Shown here one piece after another: positions 17,631 to 26,901 of a DNA stretch of 60,996 nt. The stretch is taken from assembly GCA_009392775.1 (NCBI GenBank), contig VFFT01000060.1, positions 1 through 60,996 on the forward strand. Direction: 5' to 3'. Both the position numbers and the translations under genes were made by a program. The DNA is from SAR202 cluster bacterium (GTDB taxonomy: Bacteria > Chloroflexota > Dehalococcoidia > UBA3495). Within the stretch, counting starts at the first letter, position 1. The number at the start of each line of letters is the position of its first letter. The notes below the pieces were generated by a model. That model did not search any database and was not told the DNA's origin. It was given only the letters and a program-made list of their open reading frames with translations.

Positions 17631-18041
17631 ATGCCAAAAATTATTCCCGAGCCGGATGATGTGAGCAAACCATTCTGGGATGCTGTAAATGACAAGAGGT
17701 TGATGCTTCAGCATTGTGAGTCATGCGATAAACTACAGTACCCCCCTCAATCGTCATGCCATGTTTGTAATTCGTCGGAACATCTTGGATGGAAAGATGT
17801 TGATGGAAAAGGCCACGTGGCGACTTTCATAGTGATAGAAGACGGAAGGCTTAACAGGCGAATGCCGGACCAACCGTATAATTTGGCGATGGTCACTCTG
17901 GATGAAGATCCTACTATTAACTTTTATTCTAATTTACCGGGAGTCCCACCTTACGCTGTTCCTGTGGGTAGCCCTGTAACGGTTGTTTTTGAGGAAGTTG
18001 CGCCAGGGCAATTAATTCATGAGTGGCAAGTAGTAGCATAA
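17631..18041 (+). CDS. DUF35 OB-fold/zinc-ribbon acyl-CoA-associated protein
   Basis: The 136-residue product has the DUF35 plan: an N-terminal helix, a rubredoxin-like zinc ribbon with C-E-S-C (residues 26-29) and C-H-V-C (residues 40-43), and an OB-fold ending in TVVFEEVAPGQLIHEWQVV. Such proteins pair with thiolase-like proteins and bind acyl-CoA. The ATG at 17631 is chosen because GGAG lies 8 nt upstream; an open frame extends further up but has no support. The thiolase-like partner starts 51 bp later on the same strand. Confidence 0.9.
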   Translation: MPKIIPEPDDVSKPFWDAVNDKRLMLQHCESCDKLQYPPQSSCHVCNSSEHLGWKDVDGKGHVATFIVIEDGRLNRRMPDQPYNLAMVTLDEDPTINFYSNLPGVPPYAVPVGSPVTVVFEEVAPGQLIHEWQVVA

Positions 18042-18092
18042 CAACACGACTCTTATAGGGTTGTGATTTATTAGAAGAAGAGGATCGAAAGT

Positions 18093-19403
18093 ATGCAAAA
18101 CGATTACCAATGGCGAAGAGATACGGACGGCTTAGGCGTCTGGGAGCATCGGGGCAAGGTAAGCATATCTGGATACGGGCATTCACCTGTAGATAGACGT
18201 TGGGATGGAGTAGCTATGGACGAAACTGTAGGTGCGTATTCGATCCTAGCGTGCCAAAAGGCTATGGAAGATGCCGGTGTAACACCGGATGAAGTGGACG
18301 GCGTCATCTGCTGTGACAGTCATATTGCCGGAGCGAGCGGAGGCTCAGCTTCAACCTGGGCTCCAAGGCCATATTTTGATGCTCCATACGATTCAGAACT
18401 TGGCCTAACTCTTGTGAATTCCGAATGGTTAGTAAAAACCATGGGTTTAAAAAATGTTAAATTTGCGCCAACAGGAGTTCCCACTATCGGAGAAATGGTT
18501 GGTATGGCCGCTCAAGCGATTGGAGATGGGGTTTGTAATACTTGTCTCGTAATCTATCCCTGTGGAAACCTTGAAGGTCGCTACCGTAGAGGCGGTGAAA
18601 ACTCCGAAGATTACGCCCGCGGCCCTAGACAGTGGACAGTGCCATGGGGGAATCATGGTGGGAACGATTTTATTAATATTTTCCCTCACAACCAATATTG
18701 TTTGAAATACGGTGGCACTCATGATGACGTGTTTCCATTCGTGCAGAATCAGCATCGTAACGGGTTGATGACACCTTGGGGGTTCAACGCTAATAATGGT
18801 ATTGATATGATTACCAAAGAGGACTATGTATCTTCTCGGTATATATTAAATCCGCTTAGAATATGGGATTGTGACCGACCAGTTAACACTTCGACGGCTT
18901 ATCTTTTTACTACTTCGGAAAGAGCTAAGGATATGAAGTCGCAGCCCGTTTATGTCCTTAACCACTCTCAACATAGTTTTCGCCAGAGAACAACTCAACC
19001 GGATTTGGATGAGATAGAGGAGTGGACCGATAGAGCAGCGGCTCGGATGTATGAAGGCGCAGGGCTAGGTCCATCCGATGTTGATATTTTTAACCCTTAC
19101 GATGGATACTCGATTATGGCTCAGTTCTTTTTAGAGGGCTTCCAGTGGCATGGGGTTAAGCGAGGAGATGCGTTCTCGTTTTATGCAGGTGATATCACTG
19201 TTGAGGGTCCACACCCCTTCAGCTCTAGCGGCGGTAACTTAGGAAATGGCAGGACTCGTACGGCAATGTATACGGATAGTATCGAACAACTGAGAGGAAC
19301 CGCGGGTCCCCGTCAGGTTACCGTTCGAGCAGAGACTGCACTGTGCGCGTTTACAACCCCAAGCAGTGGAGGTTGGTTGATGCTCGGGAAACATCCAAAC
19401 TAG
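18093..19403 (+). CDS. thiolase-like (lipid-transfer/SCP-x type) protein without nucleophile Cys
   Basis: A 436-residue member of the thiolase superfamily, branch of lipid-transfer-like proteins that form complexes with DUF35 partners. VSISGYGHSPVDRR opens the fold, followed by ACQKAMEDAGVTPDEVDGVI. Where degradative thiolases have a Cys nucleophile (G-C-S-G type loop) this protein reads FAPTGVPTIGEMVGMAAQAI, so the nucleophile is lost, as in several such subfamilies. The C-terminal GGNLGNGRTR region also lacks the usual G-H-P His. Related pairs act in retro-aldol or acyl-CoA side-chain steps in steroid breakdown. A role here in acyl-CoA metabolism is inferred from the DUF35 partner and the nearby CoA-transferases. 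Confidence 0.85.
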   Translation: MQNDYQWRRDTDGLGVWEHRGKVSISGYGHSPVDRRWDGVAMDETVGAYSILACQKAMEDAGVTPDEVDGVICCDSHIAGASGGSASTWAPRPYFDAPYDSELGLTLVNSEWLVKTMGLKNVKFAPTGVPTIGEMVGMAAQAIGDGVCNTCLVIYPCGNLEGRYRRGGENSEDYARGPRQWTVPWGNHGGNDFINIFPHNQYCLKYGGTHDDVFPFVQNQHRNGLMTPWGFNANNGIDMITKEDYVSSRYILNPLRIWDCDRPVNTSTAYLFTTSERAKDMKSQPVYVLNHSQHSFRQRTTQPDLDEIEEWTDRAAARMYEGAGLGPSDVDIFNPYDGYSIMAQFFLEGFQWHGVKRGDAFSFYAGDITVEGPHPFSSSGGNLGNGRTRTAMYTDSIEQLRGTAGPRQVTVRAETALCAFTTPSSGGWLMLGKHPN

Positions 19404-19422
19404 GAGAGAGGCGGATTGCACT

Positions 19423-19761
19423 TTGGCGGAATTAATTAGCTTTGACATTGATGGGACTTTAGAAGTTGGAGATCCTCCCGGATGTATCGATATGGAGATG
19501 GTTCGGAAGGCTAAGGAGAATGGTTACATTATCGGTAGTTGTTCAGACCGTACGGTAACGAATCAGAAACGTATCTGGAGTGAGCAAGGGATAGAGGTCG
19601 CATTCACAGTCGTAAAGCATCAATTGGAGTCGGTTAAGGAGTTGTTTGAGGCCGAGCAGTATTATCATATAGGTGATACAAATATTGATAAACAATATGC
19701 CGATCAAGCTGGATTTACGTTCTTCCTACCAGAAGATTCAGTGCCCGTATTCTGGGGCTGA
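19423..19761 (+). CDS. minimal HAD-like phosphatase domain protein
   Basis: A 112-residue cap-less HAD protein. Motif I is FDIDGTLEV (residues 7-15, with the nucleophile Asp and the acid Asp), motif II is GSCSDRT, and motif IV is GDTNIDKQYADQAGF near the C-terminus. The start is TTG at 19423, 20 bp after the thiolase-like gene, with GAGAGG about 14 nt upstream. It may be a small phosphatase, or only a regulatory HAD fold. The terminal TGA is taken as a real stop because the sequence after it does not continue any domain. Confidence 0.75.
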   Translation: MAELISFDIDGTLEVGDPPGCIDMEMVRKAKENGYIIGSCSDRTVTNQKRIWSEQGIEVAFTVVKHQLESVKELFEAEQYYHIGDTNIDKQYADQAGFTFFLPEDSVPVFWG

Positions 19762-19792
19762 AGTTACACTCATCGGTCAGAAAGCTGTGTCT

Positions 19793-20998
19793 TCAGATGG
19801 CATCTTGGGAGCGCAGATCTTCAATAACGCCGCTCGATAGCTTCAGGACTTCGGTGAATATATAGTCGTTGTGTTGGCCTAATCTAGGGGCTACCCTGTC
19901 GGAAGTCATAATATTTTCTCCGTCAATGAAAAAACCTGGGCCTGGATACGCTAGGTTGCCTAGTTCAGGGTCATCTATATATACAAAATACCCTCTTTCA
20001 GAAAGATGGGGGGATTGAAGGACTTGGAGAGGACTCTGAACTAGTCCAATTACTAGCCCCTGCGCCATGGTAGCTTCCATTAGAGGGATATTTTCCCAGT
20101 TCATCAGTTTAGGTGCCACAAGGTTATAGAGCTCCTCCCAATGTTCAAGTCTCCCGGATCTGTTGGAAAACTTTTCGTCAAGCAATCTGGGTTCGTCAAG
20201 GAACTCTGACCAGACTTCCATAGGTTTCCCCCCTGTACCTGCGGTTGTAAGAGTTACCTCACCATCTTTTGTTGGCAAATGCATGCCATCCATCACATTT
20301 GTGTCGCTCCCGCCTCGTTTAGGATTTCGTCCGGTATAGCTACGTGGATGGATCAACTGCGAAGGTGTGGCAACAACTGATTCTGCTGTTGAGAGGTCGA
20401 TGTAACTTCCAACCCCTTGGGCATCCCGATTGAGAACCGCGGCCATGATTGCTACGACTCCATTGCGCGCGGTTGTGATTTCCATCTGATTAAGAACGGT
20501 TCCCATGGGAGGCTTGTCTGCGGACCCTGTCACAGCGTATAAGAAGCCACCGATAGCTTGGCTAGTTAACTCGTCGGCTCGGTAATGAGCATATGGACCG
20601 GTTTGTCCGTAGTAGGTAATCGATAGCATAATTAGTGTATCGTTGGTGGCCATCAAGCTTTCGTGGTCTAAACCAAGGTTCGCTAAATATCCTGGTTCGA
20701 AGCTCTCGATACATATGTCGCAGGTGTTGACCAATTCCTTGCAGATTTTAGCCGCCTCCGGCTGTGTGATATCTAGAGTTATTCCAAACTTGTTGGTATT
20801 AAAAGACAGGAAAGAACTGCTGATGAGCTCCCCTGAAGAGGTTTGTAGAAACGGGGGGTCATACCTAAGGGGGTCCCCGTTAAGGGATTCTACCTTGATA
20901 ACAGTCGCACCTTGGTCAGCTAACAATTTCCCGCAAAATGCTACTGATGGGGACTCGCCCAGTTCTAAAACTCGAATGTCCGACAGTATTCCTTCCAT
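19793..20998 (-). CDS. CaiB/BaiF family III CoA-transferase (second copy)
   Basis: This 401-residue protein belongs to the family III CoA-transferases, which move CoA between carboxylic acids through an aspartyl-CoA intermediate. Family stretches are DIRVLELGESPSVAFCGKLL, ADQGATVIKVE, DICIESFEPGYLANLGLDHE and LSITYYGQTGPYAHYRADEL. The Met at 20998 is preferred because GGA lies 6 nt upstream; an in-frame ATG at 21019 has no such site. It lies about 30 bp after another CaiB/BaiF gene on the same strand, so the pair is likely one transcript and may work together or as a heteromer. Acid substrates are unknown. Confidence 0.88.
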   Translation of the reverse strand: MEGILSDIRVLELGESPSVAFCGKLLADQGATVIKVESLNGDPLRYDPPFLQTSSGELISSSFLSFNTNKFGITLDITQPEAAKICKELVNTCDICIESFEPGYLANLGLDHESLMATNDTLIMLSITYYGQTGPYAHYRADELTSQAIGGFLYAVTGSADKPPMGTVLNQMEITTARNGVVAIMAAVLNRDAQGVGSYIDLSTAESVVATPSQLIHPRSYTGRNPKRGGSDTNVMDGMHLPTKDGEVTLTTAGTGGKPMEVWSEFLDEPRLLDEKFSNRSGRLEHWEELYNLVAPKLMNWENIPLMEATMAQGLVIGLVQSPLQVLQSPHLSERGYFVYIDDPELGNLAYPGPGFFIDGENIMTSDRVAPRLGQHNDYIFTEVLKLSSGVIEDLRSQDAI

Positions 20999-21030
20999 AA
21001 CATATCCATCTCTAACCATTATTTGCGAGA

Positions 21031-22287
21031 CTATATCCGCATGTCGTCCGCATCGGGCTTGTTTGCGATAACCCCGGCTTCGTACAGATCTGCTATCCCT
21101 TCTGGGCTGTAGCCAGCAAGTTGTGTAAGAATTTGCTCGTTGTGCTCTCCAAGCGTGGCAACGGTGTCTATTCCAGTCGGGATGCGACTACTTCGGAACG
21201 GCCGGCCAGCAAATTGGCGAGGCCCTACCGAAGGGACAGCTTTATTCTCTACCGTTAAAAAGAACTCCCTAGAGTCAAAATGACTATCGGACAGGAGGTC
21301 TTCTGCGGTATAGACAGCGGCGCAGCAGACATTGTGGGTTTGGAGATGGTGCATGAGGGTCTTGTTATCTTGAGACACGGTCCAACTAGCCAGTTCCTCA
21401 TCTAAGCGATTCCTCGATTCGGATCGACCTTCGACAGTGTCGTAGTTGTGATTGTTGGCCCAGTCCGGTTCGTCCATGGCACGTTTTAGGTTGACCCATT
21501 CGGCATCAGACATTACAGAGATTGCAATCCATCGATCATCCCCGATAGTTGGATAAACATTGTGTGGTGATTTCCAAATGTGAGAACAGCCCAGCCTCTG
21601 ACGAGTGATATCACGTTGTGCTTCTAATATCGCGGGTCCAATTGCGGAGACCCCGGTTTCTTGCATAGTTAGATCAATACGCATGCCAATCCCAGTTTTT
21701 CGGCGCTGGTATAGCGCAAGTAAAAGAGCGTATGCCACGTTATTTCCAACGGAGTGATCCATGTAATTGTTACTTGCCCTGAGGGATGGGCCGCCTTCGT
21801 ATCCCGTAAGAGATGATAGTCCGCATGCAGCATCGACCGTCCTAGCCCTGGACCCTGCGCGCCTCCAAGGGCCGGTATACCCAAACGCGGTACTGCTTAG
21901 GGTTATGATCTTTGGGTTTATTGAGCTGAGGCTTTCGTGGTCAAAACCGAATCTCTGCATAGTGCCAGGTCGGAAATTGTCAGTTACTATATCCGCTGAC
22001 TCAACTAGCTTTAGGAAGATTTCTTTACCCTTCGATTGGGTAACATCAATACATAGACTCTCTTTGTTACGTGTTCCGTAGTAGGAGAGGTTACCGGATT
22101 CGTTCCACCAGTTGTCCCCTGGTTTCCCGTTTGGGAAGGGGCCAGCCTTGCGGTCTTGCAGGTGTTTCTTGCTTTCGATACGAATGACTCGTGCGCCCAG
22201 GTCTGCAAGATAACTTGTTGCCCACGGTAATGCATGGACTTGTTCTAGGGTCAAGACAGTGATGCCTTGTAGAATGTTTGCTCTCAT
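21031..22287 (-). CDS. CaiB/BaiF family III CoA-transferase (first copy)
   Basis: The 418-residue product opens with GITVLTLEQVHALPWATSYL and ADLGARVIRIESK, then ADIVTDNFRPGTMQRFGFDH and TLSSTAFGYTGPWRRAGS, all typical of family III CoA-transferases. The Asp that forms the acyl intermediate is probably in NNYMDHSVGN (inferred from family position). The start has GAGAGG about 10 nt upstream. It begins divergently from dnaA, 335 bp away, and is followed by a second, different family member. The two are clearly diverged paralogues rather than a recent duplication. Confidence 0.88.
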   Translation of the reverse strand: MRANILQGITVLTLEQVHALPWATSYLADLGARVIRIESKKHLQDRKAGPFPNGKPGDNWWNESGNLSYYGTRNKESLCIDVTQSKGKEIFLKLVESADIVTDNFRPGTMQRFGFDHESLSSINPKIITLSSTAFGYTGPWRRAGSRARTVDAACGLSSLTGYEGGPSLRASNNYMDHSVGNNVAYALLLALYQRRKTGIGMRIDLTMQETGVSAIGPAILEAQRDITRQRLGCSHIWKSPHNVYPTIGDDRWIAISVMSDAEWVNLKRAMDEPDWANNHNYDTVEGRSESRNRLDEELASWTVSQDNKTLMHHLQTHNVCCAAVYTAEDLLSDSHFDSREFFLTVENKAVPSVGPRQFAGRPFRSSRIPTGIDTVATLGEHNEQILTQLAGYSPEGIADLYEAGVIANKPDADDMRI

Positions 22288-22622
22288 AGTGGGTGCCTCT
22301 CATTCAACTAGGAAACTGGTCGAGATCAGTACCAAGACGATACTACTGAAGCTTCTGGAGCTAGTCAATTGTGAATCTATGCGAAATCTGCAGACAAACC
22401 ATCTTGTCTTGCCCGTTTTTTGAAATATTGATAGTCCATATGGCATCATTGAGCATAAATAGGGTGTTGACAGGGTTTGCGGAACGGCGGATATACTAAC
22501 GCATCATTTCCGGGGTGGCCGGGATATTCGGAGGGAAGCGGCGGTGATAGTTCCTTGTCATATGGCACTCAAAGGTTCCGATACAATGGCTGCATTGTCG
22601 AGGACCTGGGCGGAGCCACAGC
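22288..22622. other. 335-bp intergenic region upstream of dnaA
   Basis: This gap separates the divergent CoA-transferase and dnaA genes. It contains one likely dnaA promoter (22467-22497) and a small hairpin in the leader (ACAATG-GCTG-CATTGT around 22581-22600). I saw no good DnaA boxes and no AT-rich unwinding element, so it does not look like a replication origin. Confidence 0.4.
22467..22497 (+). promoter_or_regulatory. candidate dnaA promoter
   Basis: A perfect TTGACA (22467-22472) and a TATACT (22492-22497) are separated by 19 bp, slightly longer than ideal. Transcription from here would give dnaA a leader of about 120 nt. Confidence 0.45.
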
Positions 22623-24014
22623 ATGGTTAATACTTCGATGTCCGCAGAGAGCATATGGTCCGCCGTGCTTGGTCAATTACAAATAGGGCTAGACGAAGCA
22701 ACTTACTCGACTTGGCTATCTAATACCGAAGGCGTAGTGGTCCAGGAGAAGTCTTTCGTAGTCCGCGTACCCACGGCGTTTGGCGTGGCTTGGCTGGAAA
22801 GACGGCTTTATGCTGAAATCCAGTCCTCCATAAAGAGGGTGACCGGTAGGTTGCTGGATATCCAATTCACTGTGTCATCCCAGTTGACAGTTGAAAGCCA
22901 TCCGAAGACCTTCACCGAGCCGGTTTCAAACATTCTACCTGTGGACGACACTCCCGTTTCTGTAAGTCCAGCCGTCGTAAACTCTTCATTTAGAGTGAAT
23001 GAGCGGTATACGTTTGGCAAATTTGTAACTGGCCCAGCTAACGCAATGGCCTGCGCTGCCGCTCAGGGTGTGGCTGCCAGTCCTGGAACTGCATATAACC
23101 CATTGTTTATATACTCGGCAGTCGGCCTGGGAAAAACCCATCTTATGCAAGCAATCGGTGCAGCTAGTTTCGCATCAGGATGTTCTGTTGAATATTCAGC
23201 TAGCGAGACATTTACTAACGAATTCATCAATGCTATAAGGACCGGCACTACAGATGACTTTAGACATCACTATCGTTCAGCGGATGTGTTGTTAATTGAC
23301 GATGTTCAATTTATGGTAGGAAAAGAACAGACGCAAGAAGGTTTCTTTCATACCTTTAATGAACTGTACACTGCTGGCAAACAGATAGTGCTCACGTCCG
23401 ATAGGCCTCCGAGTGAACTAGGCATGCTCCAGGAAAGGCTTGTGTCTCGGTTTTCGGGCGGGCTAGTAGTCGATATACAATCTCCTGATCTTGAAACACG
23501 CATCGCCATACTAGATGACAAAGCGGAGCAACAGGGTTTTACATTACCTTATGAGGTTTGTGAATTTATTGCCAAGAGGAACAAGAAAAACATCAGGGAA
23601 TTGGAAGGTTGTCTCAACAAGTTGCGCGCTTATTCAATTATGACAGGTTCTCCCATCACTTTGGACTACGCTGTGGAGATACTGGGCAGTCTTATCGGAA
23701 ATAGAGCTATCGGAGATGTCACATCAGACGACATTATTGGGACTGTAGCATCTTGCTGCCAAGTTTCGGTTCCTGAGATATTATCCCGCGTGCGAACAAA
23801 GACGGTGGTTGAAGCAAGGCAAATCGTGATGTATTTGCTCATTAATGAACTCTTCATGTCACCGACTGATATTGGCAGGGCATTGGGGGGGAGAAATCAC
23901 GCGACGATTATTCACGGGGCAGGCAAGATCAGTGCTGCTATTAGCGAAGATGACTCGCTGCGGGCGTTAGTTATGCACGCAAAAGAGGCAATATTTACCA
24001 GTGCGGCAGCATGA
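22623..24014 (+). CDS. dnaA: DnaA-family replication initiator, divergent
   Basis: The 463-residue protein has all four DnaA domains: N-terminal domain I (1-85), variable linker (86-125), AAA+ ATPase (126-345) and the helix-turn-helix domain IV (365-463). Walker B VLLIDDVQF (222-230), the arginine-finger box RLVSRFSGGLVVDI and NIRELEGCLNKL are intact. Two signatures deviate. The P-loop reads SAVGLGKT (first Gly is Ser165), and the DNA-binding signature, normally GGRDHT, is GGRNHA (422-427). Those Asp and Thr residues contact the DnaA box in the E. coli protein, so DNA preference may differ. The gene is isolated, with no dnaN or recF beside it. It could be the only dnaA or a second copy. A further ATG at 22638 is possible. 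Confidence 0.93.
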   Translation: MVNTSMSAESIWSAVLGQLQIGLDEATYSTWLSNTEGVVVQEKSFVVRVPTAFGVAWLERRLYAEIQSSIKRVTGRLLDIQFTVSSQLTVESHPKTFTEPVSNILPVDDTPVSVSPAVVNSSFRVNERYTFGKFVTGPANAMACAAAQGVAASPGTAYNPLFIYSAVGLGKTHLMQAIGAASFASGCSVEYSASETFTNEFINAIRTGTTDDFRHHYRSADVLLIDDVQFMVGKEQTQEGFFHTFNELYTAGKQIVLTSDRPPSELGMLQERLVSRFSGGLVVDIQSPDLETRIAILDDKAEQQGFTLPYEVCEFIAKRNKKNIRELEGCLNKLRAYSIMTGSPITLDYAVEILGSLIGNRAIGDVTSDDIIGTVASCCQVSVPEILSRVRTKTVVEARQIVMYLLINELFMSPTDIGRALGGRNHATIIHGAGKISAAISEDDSLRALVMHAKEAIFTSAAA

Positions 24015-24031
24015 AAGGAGTTCCTAGTACG

Positions 24032-25204
24032 TTAGAAGTTACCTTCCGGCTCAAATCCTAGGAAGAACTGCCCCGCGGATTCGTAGTTGGTCGGATGCCC
24101 CTGTAGGTGCTGTGTGATAACATGGATGTCCTGAAACCGTCTCTGGATCGGATTTGAGGCAAAAATAGCACCTGATCCACATAGGTTATAACAAATATCT
24201 ACAACATTGGCGGACGTGCGTATGGCATGAGTGCTAGCCAATCGTAGATTGATCCGCTCTTCAAGTGTCAAAGAACCTTGAGAGTTAGCGCTTTGCCACA
24301 CTGTCGACATGGATTCTCTTAGAAATGCTCTGCTTGCACTGTAAATAGCGCGTGCCTCACCAATGCTTCTCTGGACGGTACCCTGGTCTCTCATTAGGGC
24401 CTGTTTCCGGCCACTTTGCCCTGCGCTAGCAAAATCTACCGCGATGTCGATACTAGCTTTAGCAGTTGCTAATGCGACGGTAGAGAAACCGGCGGCGAAA
24501 AGCAATGTTCGAGGAATGATGTAATGGGGGCCGTTGTTCCACGGCTCAGCGTCGTCTTGGTCGTAACTATGGTTCGATGGGACGAACATGTCCGATAATT
24601 CGAAGCCAAAGCTGGAGGTGCCACGCATGCCCTTAGCGTCCCACGTGTCGACAAATTCGACTTGTTTCTTTGGGATCAAGAATATTTTCATATCCTTTCT
24701 GTCAGTACTAACCAATGTGGAACCATCTTTGTTGCCTATGGGACATAGGGCTGCTATCCATGTCGCGTGAGTGCACCCACTACTGAAATTCCATCTCCCA
24801 CTTACGATATGCCCATCTTCAGTAGGAATAGCTTTGCAGGCGCCTGACGGGGGCCCGTTAGTTACTACTGCTCGCTGTTCTTTCCAAATTTCTGACGCAG
24901 TCGACTCTGGCATACGTGTAGATGAAGTAGACCAGACATTGTTCTGGTTGAGACACCAAGCCGTGCTTGTGTCTGATTCAGCTATTATCTCTAAGATATT
25001 CAAGAACTTTGAATGCTCTAGTTCCGCCCCGCCCAAAGATTTCGGAAGAAGTAGTCGAAAGAATCCGCGGTCAGCAAGGTCCTCCGCGATGTCAGAAGGA
25101 ATCTGTCTTTCGGAGTTGATCCTTTCTGCATTTTCCTTTATCACAGGAGCTAGCTGTTGGGCTAGTTCAATGTAGTCTAATTGCGATTGTTGATCAGTTG
25201 CCAT
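24032..25204 (-). CDS. acyl-CoA dehydrogenase-fold flavin monooxygenase (HsaA/DszC-like)
   Basis: This 390-residue protein has the acyl-CoA dehydrogenase fold, but its sequence style (RGFFRLLLPKSLGGAELE, then SDTSTAWCLNQNN, GRWNFSSGCTHATW and GTSSFGFELSDMFVPS) is that of group D flavin monooxygenases such as the HsaA and DszC oxygenases. Those use reduced FMN from a separate reductase to hydroxylate aromatic or heterocyclic substrates. No reductase gene is adjacent. It is the last gene of a minus-strand run behind the ThDP, GMC and LLM genes (68 bp after the ThDP gene), which suggests one oxidative pathway. An acyl-CoA dehydrogenase role is less likely. Its stop lies 17 bp from that of dnaA. 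Confidence 0.82.
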   Translation of the reverse strand: MATDQQSQLDYIELAQQLAPVIKENAERINSERQIPSDIAEDLADRGFFRLLLPKSLGGAELEHSKFLNILEIIAESDTSTAWCLNQNNVWSTSSTRMPESTASEIWKEQRAVVTNGPPSGACKAIPTEDGHIVSGRWNFSSGCTHATWIAALCPIGNKDGSTLVSTDRKDMKIFLIPKKQVEFVDTWDAKGMRGTSSFGFELSDMFVPSNHSYDQDDAEPWNNGPHYIIPRTLLFAAGFSTVALATAKASIDIAVDFASAGQSGRKQALMRDQGTVQRSIGEARAIYSASRAFLRESMSTVWQSANSQGSLTLEERINLRLASTHAIRTSANVVDICYNLCGSGAIFASNPIQRRFQDIHVITQHLQGHPTNYESAGQFFLGFEPEGNF

Positions 25205-25272
25205 TTGTCGTTTTATCCCCGTGTTTAATTAAGTTGTAATATTAGTATAGCATCCGCGAATAGCTTGAGCCT

Positions 25273-26877
25273 TCAGTTTTCAAAGGGGGTTGGCATCATC
25301 CCTACTGGGACCTCAATTAACGTTGGTCGGTTTCCTGCTATTGCGTCCGAAATTACGTTTTCCAGGTCCTCTGGGCCATTTGCGCGTAACCCGCGAGCTC
25401 CGTAGGCTTCGGCGAGCTTCATAAAGTCAGGGTTATGTAGATCAACTCCAATAGTCCGGCTATCGAAACGATTAACTTGGTCCCTCATGACGTTTCCATA
25501 AGCACTATCGTTAAATACCACTACTATGGCGTTTATATCGTACTGGACGGCAGTAGCGAGTTCCTGTGAATTAAATAAAAAGCCGCCGTCTCCAGATAAC
25601 GCTACTACAGCTTTGTCAGGCTGGGCTACCTTTGCTCCTAATGCGAATGGGAAAGCATATCCCAAGTTTCCGGAGTAGGACGAGGTCATGAATGTCTTTG
25701 GTTCATAGACAGGGAAAAAGCCTCGAGCGTAATATCCCATCTGCGTCATACCCGATATAAGGATGCCGTCATCGGGCACGGCGGAGCGAATAGCAGAGAG
25801 GAAAGACTCCTGTGGTTCTACCCGAATGGCGGTCTCGGCCCTTCGCTTTCTTAATACGTCAACCATTGAATATGCATTTTGGGCTGGACTCATTATGGTT
25901 TTTAATTGCTCTAATAGTTGTCCTAGGCTGACTTTTGCGTCTCCGATCAGCCTGTGTGTGTTGTCGTAATTGCGACCGGCTTCACTTGGGTCAATATCTA
26001 TCTGGATAACTTTTTGCCCATCTAACCATGCAGGAAATGCAAGACGCGTTCCGACTGCTAGAATTACATCAAAATTTGGGTCATCCTTGGCGACTGGGTC
26101 GTTTCGAAGTCGTAACGAACCTAGGCTGAGAGGATGCCTGTCGGAGATGGCTCCCTTGCCTTCAGCGGTCATTATGACCGGACTCTGGATGTATTCCGCC
26201 AAATTGAGCAATTCCTCACCAGCTTCTGAGGATATGGCACCTCCACCGGCCCAAATAAGGGGCTTCTTTCCTGACGAGAGTATACGGGCGGCTTCCGATA
26301 GGGATTCAGGGTCTGGAGATAAGCGTTGCTCAATCTCAGGTTCAAGCAGGTCAATATCTGCGGTTTGGGCCAAGGTTTCTGGAGGAATTTCGATCTCCAC
26401 AGGGCGTGGCCGCCCGCTCGTAAGGTCTTTGAAACTGCTTCTTACTGCTGTTGGTATTTCGGTTGGATCCGTGATGCGGCGGGCTGATTTAGTAATTGGT
26501 TTCATTACATCAATCTGGTCATTTATTTCGTGGAGCATCCCACGATCCGATCCGATTAGATCCCGCTCTATCTGGCCACACACAACTAAGATAGATGAAG
26601 ACGCAGAGTACGCCGTTGATATACCGGCGGAAGCATTCAATAAGCCGGGGCCAGGAACCATTAGCGCTGTGCCTATCCCGCCACCAGCTCTAGAGAATCC
26701 GTCGGCCATGTACGTTGTCGCTTGCTCATGCCTAGTAGTGATAAATCGAATATCAGGGTGGTCGTAGAGGGCATCCATAGCGTGGTACATTTGCACCCCC
26801 GGCAACCCGAATATAACTCGTATACCCTCTAGGTGTAATGATCGCATTAGTGCTTGCCCGCCGGTCATGTTTGGCAT
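25273..26877 (-). CDS. ThDP-dependent enzyme, acetolactate synthase large-subunit-like
   Basis: A 534-residue canonical ThDP enzyme. The Pyr domain holds GGQALMRSLHLEGIRVIFGL and the catalytic Glu in RHEQATTYMADGFSRAGGG. The PP domain holds ALSGDGGFLFNSQELATAV and VVFNDSAYGNV for Mg-ThDP. It is acetolactate-synthase-like, but no regulatory small subunit is beside it, so a catabolic carboligase or decarboxylase is as likely as branched-chain amino acid synthesis. It lies 24 bp after the GMC oxidoreductase gene. The pairing with an alcohol oxidase-type enzyme suggests handling of an aldehyde or 2-oxo acid. Confidence 0.9.
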   Translation of the reverse strand: MPNMTGGQALMRSLHLEGIRVIFGLPGVQMYHAMDALYDHPDIRFITTRHEQATTYMADGFSRAGGGIGTALMVPGPGLLNASAGISTAYSASSSILVVCGQIERDLIGSDRGMLHEINDQIDVMKPITKSARRITDPTEIPTAVRSSFKDLTSGRPRPVEIEIPPETLAQTADIDLLEPEIEQRLSPDPESLSEAARILSSGKKPLIWAGGGAISSEAGEELLNLAEYIQSPVIMTAEGKGAISDRHPLSLGSLRLRNDPVAKDDPNFDVILAVGTRLAFPAWLDGQKVIQIDIDPSEAGRNYDNTHRLIGDAKVSLGQLLEQLKTIMSPAQNAYSMVDVLRKRRAETAIRVEPQESFLSAIRSAVPDDGILISGMTQMGYYARGFFPVYEPKTFMTSSYSGNLGYAFPFALGAKVAQPDKAVVALSGDGGFLFNSQELATAVQYDINAIVVVFNDSAYGNVMRDQVNRFDSRTIGVDLHNPDFMKLAEAYGARGLRANGPEDLENVISDAIAGNRPTLIEVPVGMMPTPFEN

Positions 26878-26901
26878 TTGTTTATAGGCTCCATTATAAG
26901 A

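Noticed and set aside
19759..19792. Possible Sec readthrough at the end of the mini-HAD gene
   Set aside because: The sequence after the TGA does not continue the domain, no redox motif surrounds it, and no SECIS-like hairpin follows.
22288..22622. Possible replication origin next to dnaA
   Set aside because: No TTATCCACA-like boxes, no AT-rich repeats and no dnaN nearby.
25970..26767. 265-residue open frame on the plus strand
   Set aside because: It is antisense to the ThDP gene, whose motifs are canonical; the plus-strand product is Ser/Pro/Arg-rich and matches nothing.
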